NCBI GenBank assembly: GCA_021613375.1
Contig: CM038705.1
Span: forward strand, 9,571,095 to 9,635,094
Source of the DNA: Megaleporinus macrocephalus
Taxonomy: Eukaryota; Chordata; Actinopteri; Characiformes; Anostomidae
Reading direction: 5' to 3'
Length of the DNA: 64,000 bases
Position numbers and translations under genes: made by a program. The notes below the pieces were generated by a model, which saw nothing but the letters and a program-made list of their open reading frames with translations, was not told the DNA's origin and searched no databases. Shown in pieces: positions 33,409 to 60,955 of the stretch (position 1 is the first letter of the stretch; each line of letters opens with the position of its first letter).

Positions 33409-34554
33409 ATTTGCTTGTGTGTTATTAGCTTTAGCAGATGCTATGTGTCTTTACGTCTGACTCTGAGATGAAGAAAAGACCACACTGTATGACCAGTTTT
33501 GGGCTTGATTGAATTTACAGCAATGAATTCCCATCCTGTATCATGTCAGTGATCTTTAATGAACGTTTGACTGCACTGTTCTGTCTGGTGTTGTAGGTCT
33601 TTCCTGACTCACTGCACTTTTTTCTTTCATCTCTTGTTCAGAGCTGAGTCAACTTCTGCCTGAGGACATGATCCCCAGCAGTTTTTTGCAGTTTAGTCAC
33701 ACCATTCCTGTGTCCTCCTAGACTGCCCTGTCTCAAAGCCCTTATCCACCAGTCTCTGGAAGGGCAGGATCCCATAGAAATGGAGGGTCGGCATATAGAG
33801 ATACTGCAGGAGCTGAAGTTCCTGTCATTGCTGAGCCCGCCTGGCTAAGTCAACACTTATGTAACAGAGGCATTTCTAGGCTGGGGTCCGTAGACCCAGA
33901 AATAAACCGTGCTCACTTAGAAGGATTATCTGCCCATCCAGTGAAAAAAGGTCTATTTACACTGAGTGTGATTTTTATGGTCGAACAAAAATGCATGCTA
34001 TGTTTTGAAAACATGTAAACACATGTATATTAATACTGTCTACTTCTGGGCCCAACCACACCCACAGACCCTCCAAATCAAGTGACAATCTCACAGAACT
34101 TGCAAAATCCTTGTTTATTCAGGCGTTTTATGTGATGTTTCTTGCTATGAACCCACATCTTAATGTTCCAGTTGTAGCTGTTTTACATGTTTCCTGATGA
34201 AGTCACCTTAGTCATCTCTGTCTGAGGTAGCTGTCTCAGCCTTGTCTGACTGATAAGCCTGACAACTGAAACATGATGATGTAGGTTCATAGCAAGACCC
34301 CATAGTCTACATCAAGGGTATTTACAAAGGACCTGTTTGGTTTTTGCCAGTGGGTGCTTAGCTGGCTAAAAGACATTAGAGCAAACTGGCATTAAACCTT
34401 GTTTTTCTTCATTCATTCAGGAACTGTAACTCACCGTATCAACTGCATCCATTTAATCTTTTGTTGCACTAGAATGTCAGTAGTGAGTAGTTGAAATCCA
34501 ATCTTTTCAAACAACGAGTGTAAGCCAGCGCAGTAGAGGCTAGGACCCAGTATC
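33409..34554. other. No gene seen
   Basis: Non-coding sequence with no recognised similarity. Confidence 0.45.
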
Positions 34555-34556
34555 TT

Positions 34557-35130
34557 ACATATACATTATCTCACAAACGTGAGTACACCCCTCACACGTC
34601 TGCAATACTTTTATCTTTTCATGGGACAACACTAAAGGAATGAAACTTGGATATAGCTTAGAGTAGTCAGTGTACAGCACGTATAGCAGTATAGATTTAC
34701 TGTATTCTGAAAATAACGCACACAAGTGAGTACATCTCACAGTAAACAGGTCCAAATTCGGCCCAATTGTGTTGCTGTCCCTACCTGGTGTCATGTGACT
34801 CATTAGATTTACAAGGTTCCAGGTGTGAATGGGGAACTTTGGGCACAGTTCTGTCATACTGGCCACTGGATATTCAACATGGCAATGAACTCACTGAAGA
34901 TATGAGAAACAGAACTGTTGCTCTCCTCAAAGAGTTTTTCAGGACGGGTTCCACCCAGAACAGGCTTCAGTAGGGTTGACCAAAGACGTAGAGTCCATGT
35001 GTTTAGCATCACATCCAGAAGTTGGTCTTAGAAAAGAGACACAGGGAAAACTGGGTTTGCTTGAGAAATCTCAGAAACAGTCCTAAAATGATTAAGTTCA
35101 TACTTGCAAGGAAGGAACTACCATGATGAA
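34557..35130 (+). mobile_element. Tc1-like transposon relic (5' part)
   Basis: Begins with CTCACAAACGTGAGTACACC, the terminal sequence typical of a widespread fish Tc1-like family; a second GTGAGTACATCTCACAG copy lies near 34,726. A degraded transposase start follows (AACATGGCAATGAACTCACT near 34,876) and decays by about 35,130. No intact reading frame. Confidence 0.7.
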
Positions 35131-35155
35131 ATAGGAAATAATGCTTCTGCCCTGT

Positions 35156-35290
35156 GACTAATGGAGTCCCTCAAGGTTAGATTTTCGGCCCCGTCTTATT
35201 TAATGTATACATGTTTCCTCTTGGAAAAAATCCTACAAAACTATAGGATATCTTACTACAGCTATGGAGAGGACACTCCTTGTGCCAACA
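35156..35290 (+). pseudogene. LINE reverse transcriptase scrap
   Basis: The sequence codes GVPQG, then in another frame FGPVLFNVYMFPLG and ISYYSYGEDT, matching the GVPQGS...GPLLF and YADDT blocks of an L2-type reverse transcriptase. One frameshift. Confidence 0.75.
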
Positions 35291-36009
35291 CCATAGCCAA
35301 GCCTCTGCCATCGGGGGATTCCATTGCCATGTTTACACTCCCTCTGTGGGTTCATCTCCTTCCCTTAGTGCACCTAGGGGCTGCTCATATACCCAGTCAT
35401 CCGTGTGATTTGGAAAAAAAGGTCCAGTTATGACATTCAGATGCCTATTGTATACACTGTGTATTGTGCCACATTCCTCCCATAACCATCTTTGAGATTA
35501 TTTTTTCACTTACAGGAACCTTTCTGGCACTTTGGTCCAGACAGGACAGCTTTGTATTTGGATCACTTGGTGCCCATCATCCTGTGGTCCAATTGTGGCT
35601 TGTCCTAATCATACAAATATGAATTCCAATTCATTTATAACAATTCTGTGTCTTTAAAATACGTATAAATTGATACTAATATGGTGTGCTACTATGTTAC
35701 TTCAATAGATAGATAGGTAAACATTGCTGTAGTGAACACTAAAATAAGGCAGTTGTAAAACTTTGAAAATAAAATGATAAAACTTCATAGATGAAACTTT
35801 AATGTTAAAACATAACATAATGTTAAACATAGATAAAATGTATGTTACTGGCATGTAGTCTGTTTTTAAGGATTAGGAATTTCAAGTTTGTCAAAATGTT
35901 TGCTATATGAAACAAATCTCTTGACAAAAGAAGTCATGAAATTGTGCATCTTAGATACATCTACATTTTTTACTCTAATTTACTCTTTAAAGAAATCAGG
36001 AAAATATGT

Positions 36010-36175
36010 TGTTTGTGTAATGTTTGTGCAAATGTCATTGGATAGACTGTTCCATCTAAAAAAATTGAAATGTTTATACATACTTATGCATGGGGTGCAA
36101 TATGCATGGGGTGCAATATGTACCCCAATAAATAGTAACTTTTACAGGAGAGGACAACAACCTTCTTAACTTTCA
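36010..36175. repeat. Direct repeat, copy 1 (~170 bp)
   Basis: Shares TAATGTTTGTGCAAATGTCA, GTTTATACATAC-like sequence and AGTAACTTTTAC with 36,720-36,885 in the same orientation. Contains a small internal duplication (GCATGGGGTGCAATAT twice). Confidence 0.7.
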
Positions 36176-36719
36176 AAGTAAGTTCATGTAAGGAGGTTTA
36201 AAGTGTATTTGTGTAGCTTTCATTATACTTTATGATACTGATCCCCCTGATAATTTTAAGAACAGGAAAAATGCATACATTATAACAGATAATAACACTT
36301 AAATACAAATAAATACATAAATAAATCAATTAACGTCCAGTGTCCTAATGGTGTGCAAGTGATATGGTGCTCTGGTTGGCTGTCTGGATTTGGAGGGACT
36401 GATTTAAAGGGCTTAAACCAGTTTGTTGCTTCCATCATTGCAAATAAAATCTAATCTTGACACTAGCATTTTGTGTGTGGTTTACTTGGTTTGGTAGGGT
36501 TGAAGTGGGAGGTTTGGAGGAGGCCTTGAATAAATAAAAGCAATAAGTATTTTGGGCTTGGTCCATGTTTATAAGTATATTTATTTTTTTGGGCAGGTGT
36601 ACATGGGATAGACTGTAATCATATGTAACTGTTTGTACTTTTTTAAGAATGGTTTATCACATTGAATAGTAAAATGGATTTATTTAAAACAATTTACAAT
36701 TGAAAAATTAAATATTTGT

Positions 36720-36885
36720 TTGTATAATGTTTGTGCAAATGTCAGATTGGATAGACGGTACCATCTAAAAAGTCTTAATGGGTTTATTTACTTTGTAAAA
36801 TTGCAATTTTTATACATACACATGCAGTGCATGTATCTCCAGTAAAGTAGTAACTTTACTTTCAATGTAAATTATGTATGGAGGT
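36720..36885. repeat. Direct repeat, copy 2 (~170 bp)
   Basis: Second copy of 36,010-36,175, about 710 bp downstream. Confidence 0.7.
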
Positions 36886-36889
36886 TTTT

Positions 36890-37060
36890 ATTAGAATGAT
36901 TATTTTGGGTCTTTTCTGATGTTGAGCACAGATATCTCATGCCAAACAACCAATACACTTGCCATTGTGTCTGTGTTCTTTGTGCGTGGGCATGTGAACC
37001 AATAGCATTGATATTAAAGGCAGATAAATAAAAAAAACAGGTCATATAGCACTTACGTAC

Positions 37061-37119
<59 letters not shown>

Positions 37120-38070
37120 TGCCAACTGAGCTGCAGCAGCCTGAAAGCACAAATGCTGGTTCCCTGAGCCATCCAAATAAATATGAGGTAAGTGCTAAGT
37201 GCTGCTCAGTGACACTGTTTATTATGAAGTTATGGAACAAGTTAAAATAAACATATATGAACATGTATAAATGTATATTTAGAATTCCTCATACTTTGCG
37301 AATAAATAAATAAATAAATACATGTAAATTAAATTATTATATTAATTATACTAATAGCATTTCACTGGTTTTCACTTGTTGTTCCAAAAAGTGAGTATTT
37401 TGGTTAAAGTTACATAGAAAATAGTTCTAAACAACTGAAAAAGAAAAGCACTACAGAAAACAAAAAACAAAAAAACACATGTCAACATATGAGAAGGTGA
37501 AGAAAGCCAGACAGATCATAGAAACACGTCACTCAGGACTTCATGCGTGTTTATCTGGTCATCTGAGCTGCTTAAAACAACCTAAAAGTAAACAAGTTGT
37601 CTCATCTGTTGTTCTCCTGCATGACCGGAATACTACTGTAGAGCAGAGGTGGGAGTACGTCACACAAGTGCAAGTCATAAGCAAGTCTTAACCTTCAAGT
37701 CTAAAGCAAGTCCAAAGTCACTGTGGAAAAATAGCCAAGTCTAGTCTCCGCTATAAGTCAAGCAAGTTTCAAGTCACTGTGGAAAAATACAAGCCAAGTC
37801 AAATCTATAAGTTTCAAGTCATTCAAATTATTAAAATTAGAATTAAGGAATTAAATGTGGAGCGTAAAATTTCCCATTATGTACTTTTCAGACTTAATTT
37901 AATTATAACATAATTATACACAAGTACACAAGAAGTATGTGACCCATATTTGCACTTAACTTTTTAATTGAGACATACTTCAGATAAGTACAATTAATTA
38001 TTCTTGCCTTGTAGTTTTCCTATTTCAAAAACAAATATTATACTGAATGCTTTAATGTACATTTCTGTGT
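36890..38070. other. No gene seen
   Basis: Contains a long T-run near 37,076-37,120 and repeated CAAGTC motifs around 37,660-37,820. No coding similarity recognised. Confidence 0.5.
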
Positions 38071-38074
38071 AATC

Positions 38075-38830
38075 GCTAAGAGGGTATAGTGAATTCTAAA
38101 TGAAATCTCTGTAATAGATGCAATGGGTTTACATGCCCAGTACTTTTATTATAATAACTTATAACTGTGGGCTTAATTGCAGGCTGGCCCGTAAATAGTC
38201 TACAACACACACAGATTGTGAGTAAACTGTAGTTTGTGGGTAAAAGTAAGTGCAGGGCCGTATTTCTTTTCCAAGAAAAACTGGAATTTATGCTGGAATT
38301 CTTATGAGCGCTGATGTCTGGAATTTATGCTGGAATTCTTATGAGCGCTGACGTCTGCAGCACATGTCCAGCTAGCAGTAAACTACACAGAAGGTCCGGT
38401 ATCAAAGCCTTTGAGCAGCTAAGTGTATGTTGACTTTAGGCTGTGGATAACAGAGCGAAACTTCATCTTTATGGAATCGCTAAGCTGTTTATCTCAGCTT
38501 TCAATCGTTATATTATCTTCATCTTAAGCATGTTGCACAACGTCATATAAAGAACTTCCAGTAAAGAATCCAGAGACCTGTGATACCAAGCTTTGTTTAA
38601 CAGTTACTTATCTCAAAGTCACTCAGCCCATTTCGCCTGACTGCTGTTTCCAAATATATTTCAGATACAAACCCAGTAAAAGTGAGACCAAGCTTTAGCT
38701 AATCATGAACTGCTTCCACCAGAGGACAAAGAGAAGTACTGCTATTTGCTTTACAATGACATAGGGAGCTAATATTTTAAATCGTATTATTTTTAGATAC
38801 AAATCCAGTACTGTCTATTAAGGCACAGTC
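38075..38830 (+). pseudogene. Meprin copy D, exon 6 scraps and intron
   Basis: At 38,391-38,475 a degraded exon 6 is visible: AAAGCCTTTGAGCAGCT, then TGTTGACTTTAGGCTGTGGA and CATCTTTATGGAA, with deletions that break the frame. Another exon 6 tail with its donor context (GTATAGTGAATTCTAAATG) is at 38,075-38,115. Sequence from about 38,560 to 38,830 resembles the intron after exon 6 of the intact gene (47,690-47,930), for example AGATACAAACCCAGTA and a GACCAAGC...TTAGCT block. Confidence 0.65.
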
Positions 38831-38884
38831 TAAACTTCTGATTTGAACTTCTATTTCATGATACAGAAAAATACAATGGCAACA

Positions 38885-39770
38885 AATTATTCCACATTTT
38901 GTGCTGTTACAGACTTATTCCAAAATGGATTCAATTCTTTTTTCCCTTCAAAATTCTACATCAGTACCCCATAATGACGAATTTGTATTTTTTTGACTGA
39001 CGTTTTTTGACTATGATGCTACAAGCTTGGCAAACTATTTTTAGGCAGTTTCTCTCATTCTTCTTTGCAGAACTTCTCAAGATTAGGTTGGGTGGGGGAG
39101 CTTCAGTGCACAGCTGTTTTCAGATCTCTCTAGAGGTCGGTTTCAAGTCTGGTTTCTTCCAGACATGACTTTTGGCAACTCCAAACAGGCTGTCTAGTGC
39201 CTTTTTTTGAGGAATGGTTTCTGTCTGGCCACTCTACCAGACAGGCCTGATTGGTGGAATACTGCCGAAATGATTGTTCTTCTGGAAGGTTCTCCTCTCT
39301 CCACACAGCAATGCTAAGGCTCTGTCAGAGTGACCCTTGGGCTCCTGGTCCCCTCCCTGACTAGGGACCTAGTAGCCCGATCACTCAGATTGGCTGGGCG
39401 GCCAGCTCTAGGAGAGTCTTGGTGGTTCCAGACTTGTTCTATTTAAGGAAGAGAGAGGGCACTGTGCTCACTTCAAAACCCTTCCCCAGATCCATACAAT
39501 CCTGTCTCAGAGGTCCACAGACAATTCCTTGAACCTTATGTCTCGGTTTATGCTCTGACATGTACTGTCAACTATGGGACCTTATATAGACAGATGTGAG
39601 CCATTCCAAATCATATCCAATCAACTGGATTTACCACAGGTGGGCTCCAATCAAGTTGTGGAAACAACTGAAGGATGATCAATGAAAACAGGAGCATCTG
39701 AGCTCAATTTTAAGTGTCACAGCAAAGGCCCACATGTGTACATGTGTTTTTTTTAATACATTTGCAAAAC
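38885..39770 (-). mobile_element. Tc1-like transposon relic
   Basis: The minus strand follows a well-known fish Tc1-like transposase: near 39,420-39,310 codons for a PPRLS...WPPSQSE-like paired-box region, then a GERRTFQKNN-like block, with many stops and a large internal deletion before the C-terminus. The plus strand starts with the terminal sequence CACATTTTGTGCTGTTACAG near 38,903 and CCCCATAATGACGAATTTG. Inactive. Confidence 0.75.
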
Positions 39771-39773
39771 ATT

Positions 39774-39776
<3 letters not shown>

Positions 39777-39832
<56 letters not shown>
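39777..39832. repeat. (AT)n microsatellite
   Basis: Pure AT repeat of about 56 bp. Confidence 0.95.
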
Positions 39833-39835
<3 letters not shown>

Positions 39836-40139
39836 TTCCACGCATATTCAATTAGGTTCAAGTCTCAGAAATTAGGGGGTCCAGATTAGTACTTCAAAGT
39901 CTTGGTCAGCTTTTCCAACTAATGTGGGACATTTCTAGCCATGTGACGTGTCACATTGTCTTGCTGGAAGATCCCAACAGCCCCTGTAGCTGTACCAATC
40001 ATGTTTCAAATTAAAGCTATGTACATATATTTGTAAACAAAATAAAAAAAACAATAACTGAAGGTACACCCTTCCTAAAAACAATGGATCTGTTCAAAAT
40101 ATAATATAAAATGTATAATACAAAATATAAGAGCACACA

Positions 40140-40345
40140 TAACTTAATTTTATTTTATTTATATAGTTAAAAAACTTTTATTTACTTCAACTTATTATTA
40201 TACTTTGTATATTTTGTATATATTTTTATTATTTATTTTTTTTGTTATCTTATCTATTGGTGAATGGAGGAACAGTAAGATTTTCATTGTACAGTGTAAC
40301 TGTCTGTTCTGCTGTGCATATGAATAAAACTCTTGATTTGATTTA
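40140..40345 (+). mobile_element. LINE 3' UTR fragment
   Basis: Near-identical to the 3' UTR of the LINE at 24,480-24,660, including GGTGAATGGAGGAACAG and a final AATAAAACTCTT. No coding part remains. Confidence 0.8.
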
Positions 40346-40884
40346 ATGTGTTCAAAAGGTTATTAGTATGAAGCTTTTCAAAATGTCAATCTTCGTTTGA
40401 ACTTATGGATAAACAAGACTTGAATTCTTCAATAGCAAATTACAGATCATTGCTGTCCAATGAAAAACACGCACCACCAAAACCCAACTTTTCAGAAACA
40501 AGAAAAAAAATTTTTTTCCCTGACTGTAATGGAAGAAATAGCCCACAGCAAACACAATTTACACACAATTAAGCTCAGAAATAAAAAAATATTCTGACAA
40601 TTTCCTATGTAAATTGGACTTTTAATGGATTCCAATGAGCCACGTCCAGCGTTGTACAATCTCCTAAAATACTGTTGGTATGAATCCATGTTTTAGCAAA
40701 AACTAGTATTGCTATACTTAATCAAAATCTGCACATTTGAGTAATGATTCACAGAGGACAGGATCCAAGTACAAATATTTATTGAAGATGTAAACAGGAG
40801 CAAATGGTAGGACATAGATAAAGCCAAAATCACAAACCAAAAACCTAGAATCAATACTACACAACAAAAATAACGCCGCACTGA

Positions 40885-41110
40885 GCCTGGGTGACCCTTG
40901 GGTTCTTGGGTCACCTCCCTGACTAAGGCCCTTCTACACTTCTAAGGAAGAGCCCTGGTCGTTCCAAACTTCTTCCATTTGCGGATGATGGAGGCCACTG
41001 TACTCATTGGGACCTTCAGTGCTGCAGATATTTTTCTGTAACCCAGATCTCTGCCTCGATACAATCCTGTCTAGGAGGTCTACCCTTATACCTTCTTTTT
41101 GCCATATTAA
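40885..41110 (-). mobile_element. Tc1-like transposase fragment
   Basis: The minus strand resembles the same part of the transposase as 38,885-39,770: paired blocks GACCCTTGGG, CACTGTACTCATTGGGACC and GATACAATCCTGTCT on the plus strand. Broken. Confidence 0.65.
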
Positions 41111-43717
41111 AAAAAAACATCATGCCCTTACTTACCCTGATCTTTTTGCCATTTACAGTAAGATGATTGAGAATGGATGTGGTTCCTCCGTCTCTTCACA
41201 GGGGCTACACCTACCAGTGATGCAACATAAATTGTCATCTCTCTCCAATTTCTAGTTTTCCCTAAAGTATTTAAAAACAGCCTCTCTGTCAGCTTCTTGT
41301 ATATCTTCACATTGCAGCTTCTTTGACTGCATACAAACAGCAGATTGGCATGGCCTACTCATTTCTTTTGCTGTCTTCTTCACTTCCTCATTGTGCCTTC
41401 TTCCAAAGTATGATAGAGCCATCATATGTCTTCTTTTCTTTTTGTTGAGCTTCTGTGTTTGTCCCTATTTTTTTAGCTGCAGGCCTGAAAAGATGATTTA
41501 TTTATGTATTTCATGTTGGCTTTTCTCTGTTTTATTATTCTCTATATTAAAAAAGAAGACGAAAACTTTGGATTCATTAGGTGCACGTCTACAGCAGAAG
41601 CAGCACATTCTTGTGCAGAGACACTCGTCTGGGACAATGTGCATCTTGATTAAAAACAGAAGACATACTATCACAAGGAATGAACTAGTTGACTATATTT
41701 AGACTTTATCAATACACACTTAAACTCTGAAACCTTTACTATGATTGATTTAATGCTAATAAACATTTGCTCCAAACCTTGTTACCCAAAAGAGGTCTCA
41801 TGGTACCCTAATACTGACCTTACACCAAATGACTTTTCAAGCGATTTTACTGTCGCAGACTAATTTCCAGTGTCGGAATAAAATCAGGAGAGTCTTGCTA
41901 GAGTTGAGTAGCACTCGTGTCATCTTGATGGTTTAGCGTGAGGTGGTCAAGACTGCAGGTTTAAGTCTTTTTCTCGTCCTAGCGTTCCCTTAAAAATTAT
42001 TGCGTTTAATAATATCATAAGTCTGGAGTCTTGGCTCACGCAAATAGTGACATGAACATTGTCGACAACCAATGGGAGAGCTCTGTTCACCACCAAACAG
42101 GAAGCTGCGATGCAAGTACAGGAATGTCTGGCGGGTAAAGAAGTGGAACTGGTGGAGCTGTGGAGTGAGCAATAGTGCCTATTTGACGTTTCTTCCTATT
42201 CATCCTATTTATACATCGTGGAAAGACTTATCCCATTTATATAGAGTGGAAATAGAAAAGAGGTGGCAGCAGTGACCAAAAGGTGCTTCTGTTTCTGCTT
42301 CAGGGTTTAACAGTTTCTCTTCCGGTAAAATTCCACCAGGAGCATGATGGGAATAATCTCAAAAGGACTCTAGTCTTTTCAGAGTTATTTAAAAGTCTTC
42401 TAGTGTATGGTTAGCATAAAACAATTTCTTTCTGTCTTATTTTCTTGTCCTCTTTCTCATTTCCATCACTAAATACCTTTGTCTCAAGTGTCCTATCACA
42501 TGGTATGTTTACCAGTACAAGACATTTCTGCTCTGAAAGAACCAGTTTACACAAAACATTACATCCACAAGCAAATTAGCTAGCATTTGGCTAACTAAGT
42601 TAGCTGGCTGGTCACTATTTAAGCTAGCGATATTACAGTAAAGCTGTAATAAGAACTAAGCATATGAAACAAGCACACACACAATGTTTAAAAAAAAAAG
42701 AGAAGCAGAATTTTAATTCCTACCTTGATGGTTTGAACTGCCAGGTAGCAGCAAACAAGTTTTGCCTCTTCGTGAAACAGTGGCGGAAGGGAAAGGGCAA
42801 AGCTACGCAGTTTTGAGGGACAGATCTAGTAGTCAGTGGACATACTGTTTAAAAAGATTTTTCAGGTTTTTATCTGTCATTTTGATATAAACTGCTATGG
42901 ACAGACAGAGATCCATGCCCCGCTCAACCCATGCAAAAAAAAAAAAAAAAAAAATCTGAGAAAAAAATGGAGAGACTTTTTCATTGAACAGCGACGACAT
43001 AAGTGTTTTCAGTACTAGCAATCTTTAACAACACTCCTTTGTGCTTCTAGTAACATGCAAATAGTTAAAATCTCAGTGTTCATTTCCTTCAGAAGATATC
43101 AATCAATTAAAGACTTCAGTATAATATCAGCAATAGCTACCTTTGTACAACTCTCTACGGCAAACTGTATAGTTCTACAAGTGTATTTATCAAAGCTAAA
43201 TACAACAATTCTACTCGAGTCTGTTTTGTTTATTAAGAGTTATAAGGGGCCCACACTCTTAATTATTCACTACACCCAAAGGAGAAGAATTTAAACAATG
43301 GTAGAAACCAATCAAACGCCGCAGGCCTGCTTCAACGCTCTGGACACCCAAAATTGAATGGCCACTTTACTTAAACCTGCAAATTAAATAGAAAACAGAG
43401 CATCTTTTCTCCGCAGGGTTTCTTAACGAGGTGAAAAGAAACTTCTCCAGTGTGCTAATTATAATGCAGCTGATGAGCGTTAACAGCAACTTTCGGGGCA
43501 TCAAAATGGCAAAGCTATCAGAACACAAGCTAGTATACAGGTTGTTTACTTAGCCGGGCTGGCCAAGTCAGAAGCACTAGACTTTCACTGAAAAACTCTT
43601 TAACAAGCAGTTTTTTGTTCCGTGCAACGTTTTGAGCAGTGGTTCTAGACTAAAACCTGATCTGTAGCTAATCTATTTTAAGCTTGGTTAACCGTGTAGG
43701 AAAACTTTGATCTTAAC
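41111..43717. other. No gene recognised
   Basis: Contains a poly-A run (42,936-42,954) and more mixed-composition sequence at 41,830-42,280. The open frames on both strands near 42,000-42,270 match nothing I recognise. Confidence 0.4.
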
Positions 43718-44470
43718 CAGTGCTTAATTTGTAAAACATCAGGAAATGGAACACTAAAGGTGGGGTGATCCAGCAAGTGGGCAATGATGGAAAAGGTCCT
43801 GGAACACATAGACACAGCATTGCTTCAAGTGTCCACATAACATAGTAGCAATCTATGTAATAAGATAGAACTAGCTTCAATGAATGCAGTAAGGAGCTGC
43901 AACCATGAAATCTCAGAGATGCCACTGGAGGAATAGTTTTTGCTAGAACATGTTGTCCTACAAATAAACCAAACAAAAAAACATTCATGTTGCACAAAAA
44001 CAACAATTCATGCCTAAAAAGACTGCCTAACCTTTAATTATTCAAATTACTCCACAACGCAACAACTGCATCTACAGTCTCCACTCAATTTCGCAATTTG
44101 CTCTTGTCTGTGGAAGTTCGGTGTCCTTTAACAATCCAAGATCGCACAGGGTTGAATTGTATGAGCGGTGGATCAACAAGTTATAAACAGAATAGACAAC
44201 CTGGAAGTGACTGGCAAATCAGGTTCATTTGAAGAAACCTGCTCGCACTCTGCACTAGTGATTTATTTTAATTTACTTTATTTACATTTACATTTACGGC
44301 ATTTAGCAGACGCTCTTATCCAGAGCGACTTACAGAGTTTCCCCATGTTAAAAAACAAAAAACGTCACAGAGGTGCTGGATCCATATGAATAAGTTCCGG
44401 AACAAAGGTACTTGAAACACATGGGGTGCTGGATCTTGTTCCCACAAGATCCGGCACAAATTAAGCACTG
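43718..44470. mobile_element. Non-autonomous hAT element with exact 8-bp target duplication
   Basis: The ends are CAGTGCTTAATTTG and its complement CAAATTAAGCACTG. The 8-bp sequence atcttaac flanks both sides (43,710-43,717 and 44,471-44,478), the hallmark of hAT insertion. The 753-bp interior has no transposase and contains a nested common teleost repeat at about 44,285-44,345. Confidence 0.92.
44285..44345 (+). repeat. Common teleost dispersed repeat core
   Basis: The core CATTTAGCAGACGCTCTTAT followed by CCAGAGCGACTTACAG is very widespread in teleost genomes. Nested in the hAT element. Confidence 0.7.
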
Positions 44471-44667
44471 ATCTTAACCCAATGCTACTCAGTTTTTCTG
44501 CTGACGCAATGATTAACCCGTTAATTATGACAGCACTAAGTAAAGACAGTTTTTGTTCTTTCCTGTAAAGTTGCCATTTTGGAGATATTTGTTTTTCATT
44601 GGACAGCTGCGATTTGTTTTGTCTTTCAGTTGCTGATGACATAAAATGCTGATAGAACGGCTAGGCT

Positions 44668-44795
44668 ACTTCAGTATACAGGATATGGCACTGAAAGTAT
44701 TGAAATGATAATGAAATGATGGATGGCCGAAGGAAATTTCTTCTAACTGGATCTTACTGAATTCTAATTAAATCCTGCTGGTCTAGACATAAACA
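44668..44795. repeat. Direct repeat x, copy 1 (~128 bp)
   Basis: Starts CTTCAGTATACAGGATATGG and recurs at 45,116-45,245. Confidence 0.9.
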
Positions 44796-45113
44796 AAATC
44801 TGGAACTAAACTCTCTTCTTCTAGTTACTTTGTATTGTGTTAATGTTTAATTACATCTGTTCTAAAGCTACTGGTGACAATACACACATTGCTATTGCTA
44901 CGGCTTTTAAACTATCAATTTATGTGCCTAAAACACTGCAGTCATCAAGACCTCTGGTGATAGCATAACATGGGCTTCCTCAAAAAAAGGGTCATACAAG
45001 GACACTGACATACAGAAAGAAGCAATGCAAGTTAGCAATGTTATTTAGAAATATTTATTTAATAGATTTTTTTAAAGAATACCTGGTTCATACAATGTGT
45101 TATAGCTTTGTCT
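44796..45113. repeat. Direct repeat y, copy 1 (~318 bp), upstream of meprin exon 1
   Basis: Nearly identical to 46,318-46,634 in intron 3. The pair brackets meprin exons 1-3 and the promoter. Confidence 0.93.
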
Positions 45114-45115
45114 AT

Positions 45116-45245
45116 ACTTCAGTATACAGGATATGGCACTGAAATTATTGAAATGATAATGAAATGATAGATGGCCGAAGAAAATTTCCTCTAACTGGAT
45201 CTTACTGAACTCTAATTAAATCCTGCTGGTCTAGACATAAACAAA
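45116..45245. repeat. Direct repeat x, copy 2
   Basis: Second copy of 44,668-44,795. Confidence 0.9.
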
Positions 45246-45488
45246 TGCAGCATTAGGTGTCTTGCCCAAGGACTCTTAAGTGTATTGTGTGGTGTAATTG
45301 CATACAGGGGGTATGAACTGAAACTACAGTGTAGTTTAGATGTATTTACTGGCAGTTCTTGTTAACACGGTCCAGTCTGCTGAAAATGTGTCATCAGCCT
45401 ACAGTACATGCCTGTCATTTTTAGATTAAATCAGTTTTAAGCCAATGCTTTCTATGAGGAAGCATCTCAAATCTTTTTTCATGAGGGT

Positions 45489-45566
45489 GTACTGGTTATG
45501 TGGGTATGGCCATATAAGTACTGAGGGAGAGCAGACAGCTGTTCCACAAGCTGAGAAACCCACTTA
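45489..45566 (+). promoter_or_regulatory. Putative meprin promoter
   Basis: A TATA-like CATATAAGTA lies at 45,511-45,520, about 190 bp before the start codon. The surrounding block is conserved upstream of exon 1 in copy A (13,368-13,441), including AGAGCAGAC. The transcription start is not directly visible. Confidence 0.45.
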
Positions 45567-45706
45567 ATCAGGTTTGTTAACCACTTTCGTGCGCTAGCCT
45601 AATCATGGTTATACTTTTGTGTGTTTTCTAATCAAACATTTACGTCCACAGACGGAGCACGGTCATTTGAGCTTAATGAGAAATCCTCTGGTCATTACTG
45701 GTGGCC

Positions 45707-60438
<14,732 letters not shown>

Positions 60439-60757
60439 CAGCCGAATCAGAAATCTGTGTTGCCACTAATCTTTACCAGTTTGGCTGTCAATCTGTTGGC
60501 CATTACATACCAATAACCCGACGAATACTACAGTTTTTATTTTTGGTGATTCAAAATCAAGAAAATCAAGTTAGGATACTGCTAGTCTACAGTGAGGGAG
60601 GCTGTTCACTCACTGTGATACTAATTTTCTGTGACAGTGATTTGATTTTCATATTCAGAAGATAATCAGCATTTTATCAATGAGAAATTAACAGTGGCCT
60701 TGGCACCAAGCTTTTTAAGTTCTGTGTAGTGCACTTTAGTCATGATATCTAGGACAT

Positions 60758-60955
60758 TTGTGTTGGAGCTATTTAGGTTTTTGTTTTGTAACTCTACTAT
60801 ATGTACAGTTTTACCAACTGATCCTGTTTGGGTGTTGTAAAAATCAAATTTTGTGCGACCCAATTTTTGGTGATATTCAGAACTTCCAAACAGGACTAGT
60901 TGGTAGAACTGTAAATAAAGTTACAAAACAAAATCCTACATGGCTCCAACACACC
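60758..60955. repeat. Foldback repeat, first hairpin
   Basis: TGTTGGAGCTATTTAGG and TTTTGTTTTGTAAC at the left pair with GTTACAAAACAAAATCC and CATGGCTCCAACA at the right. Contains a possible polyadenylation signal AATAAA at 60,914-60,919. Confidence 0.85.
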
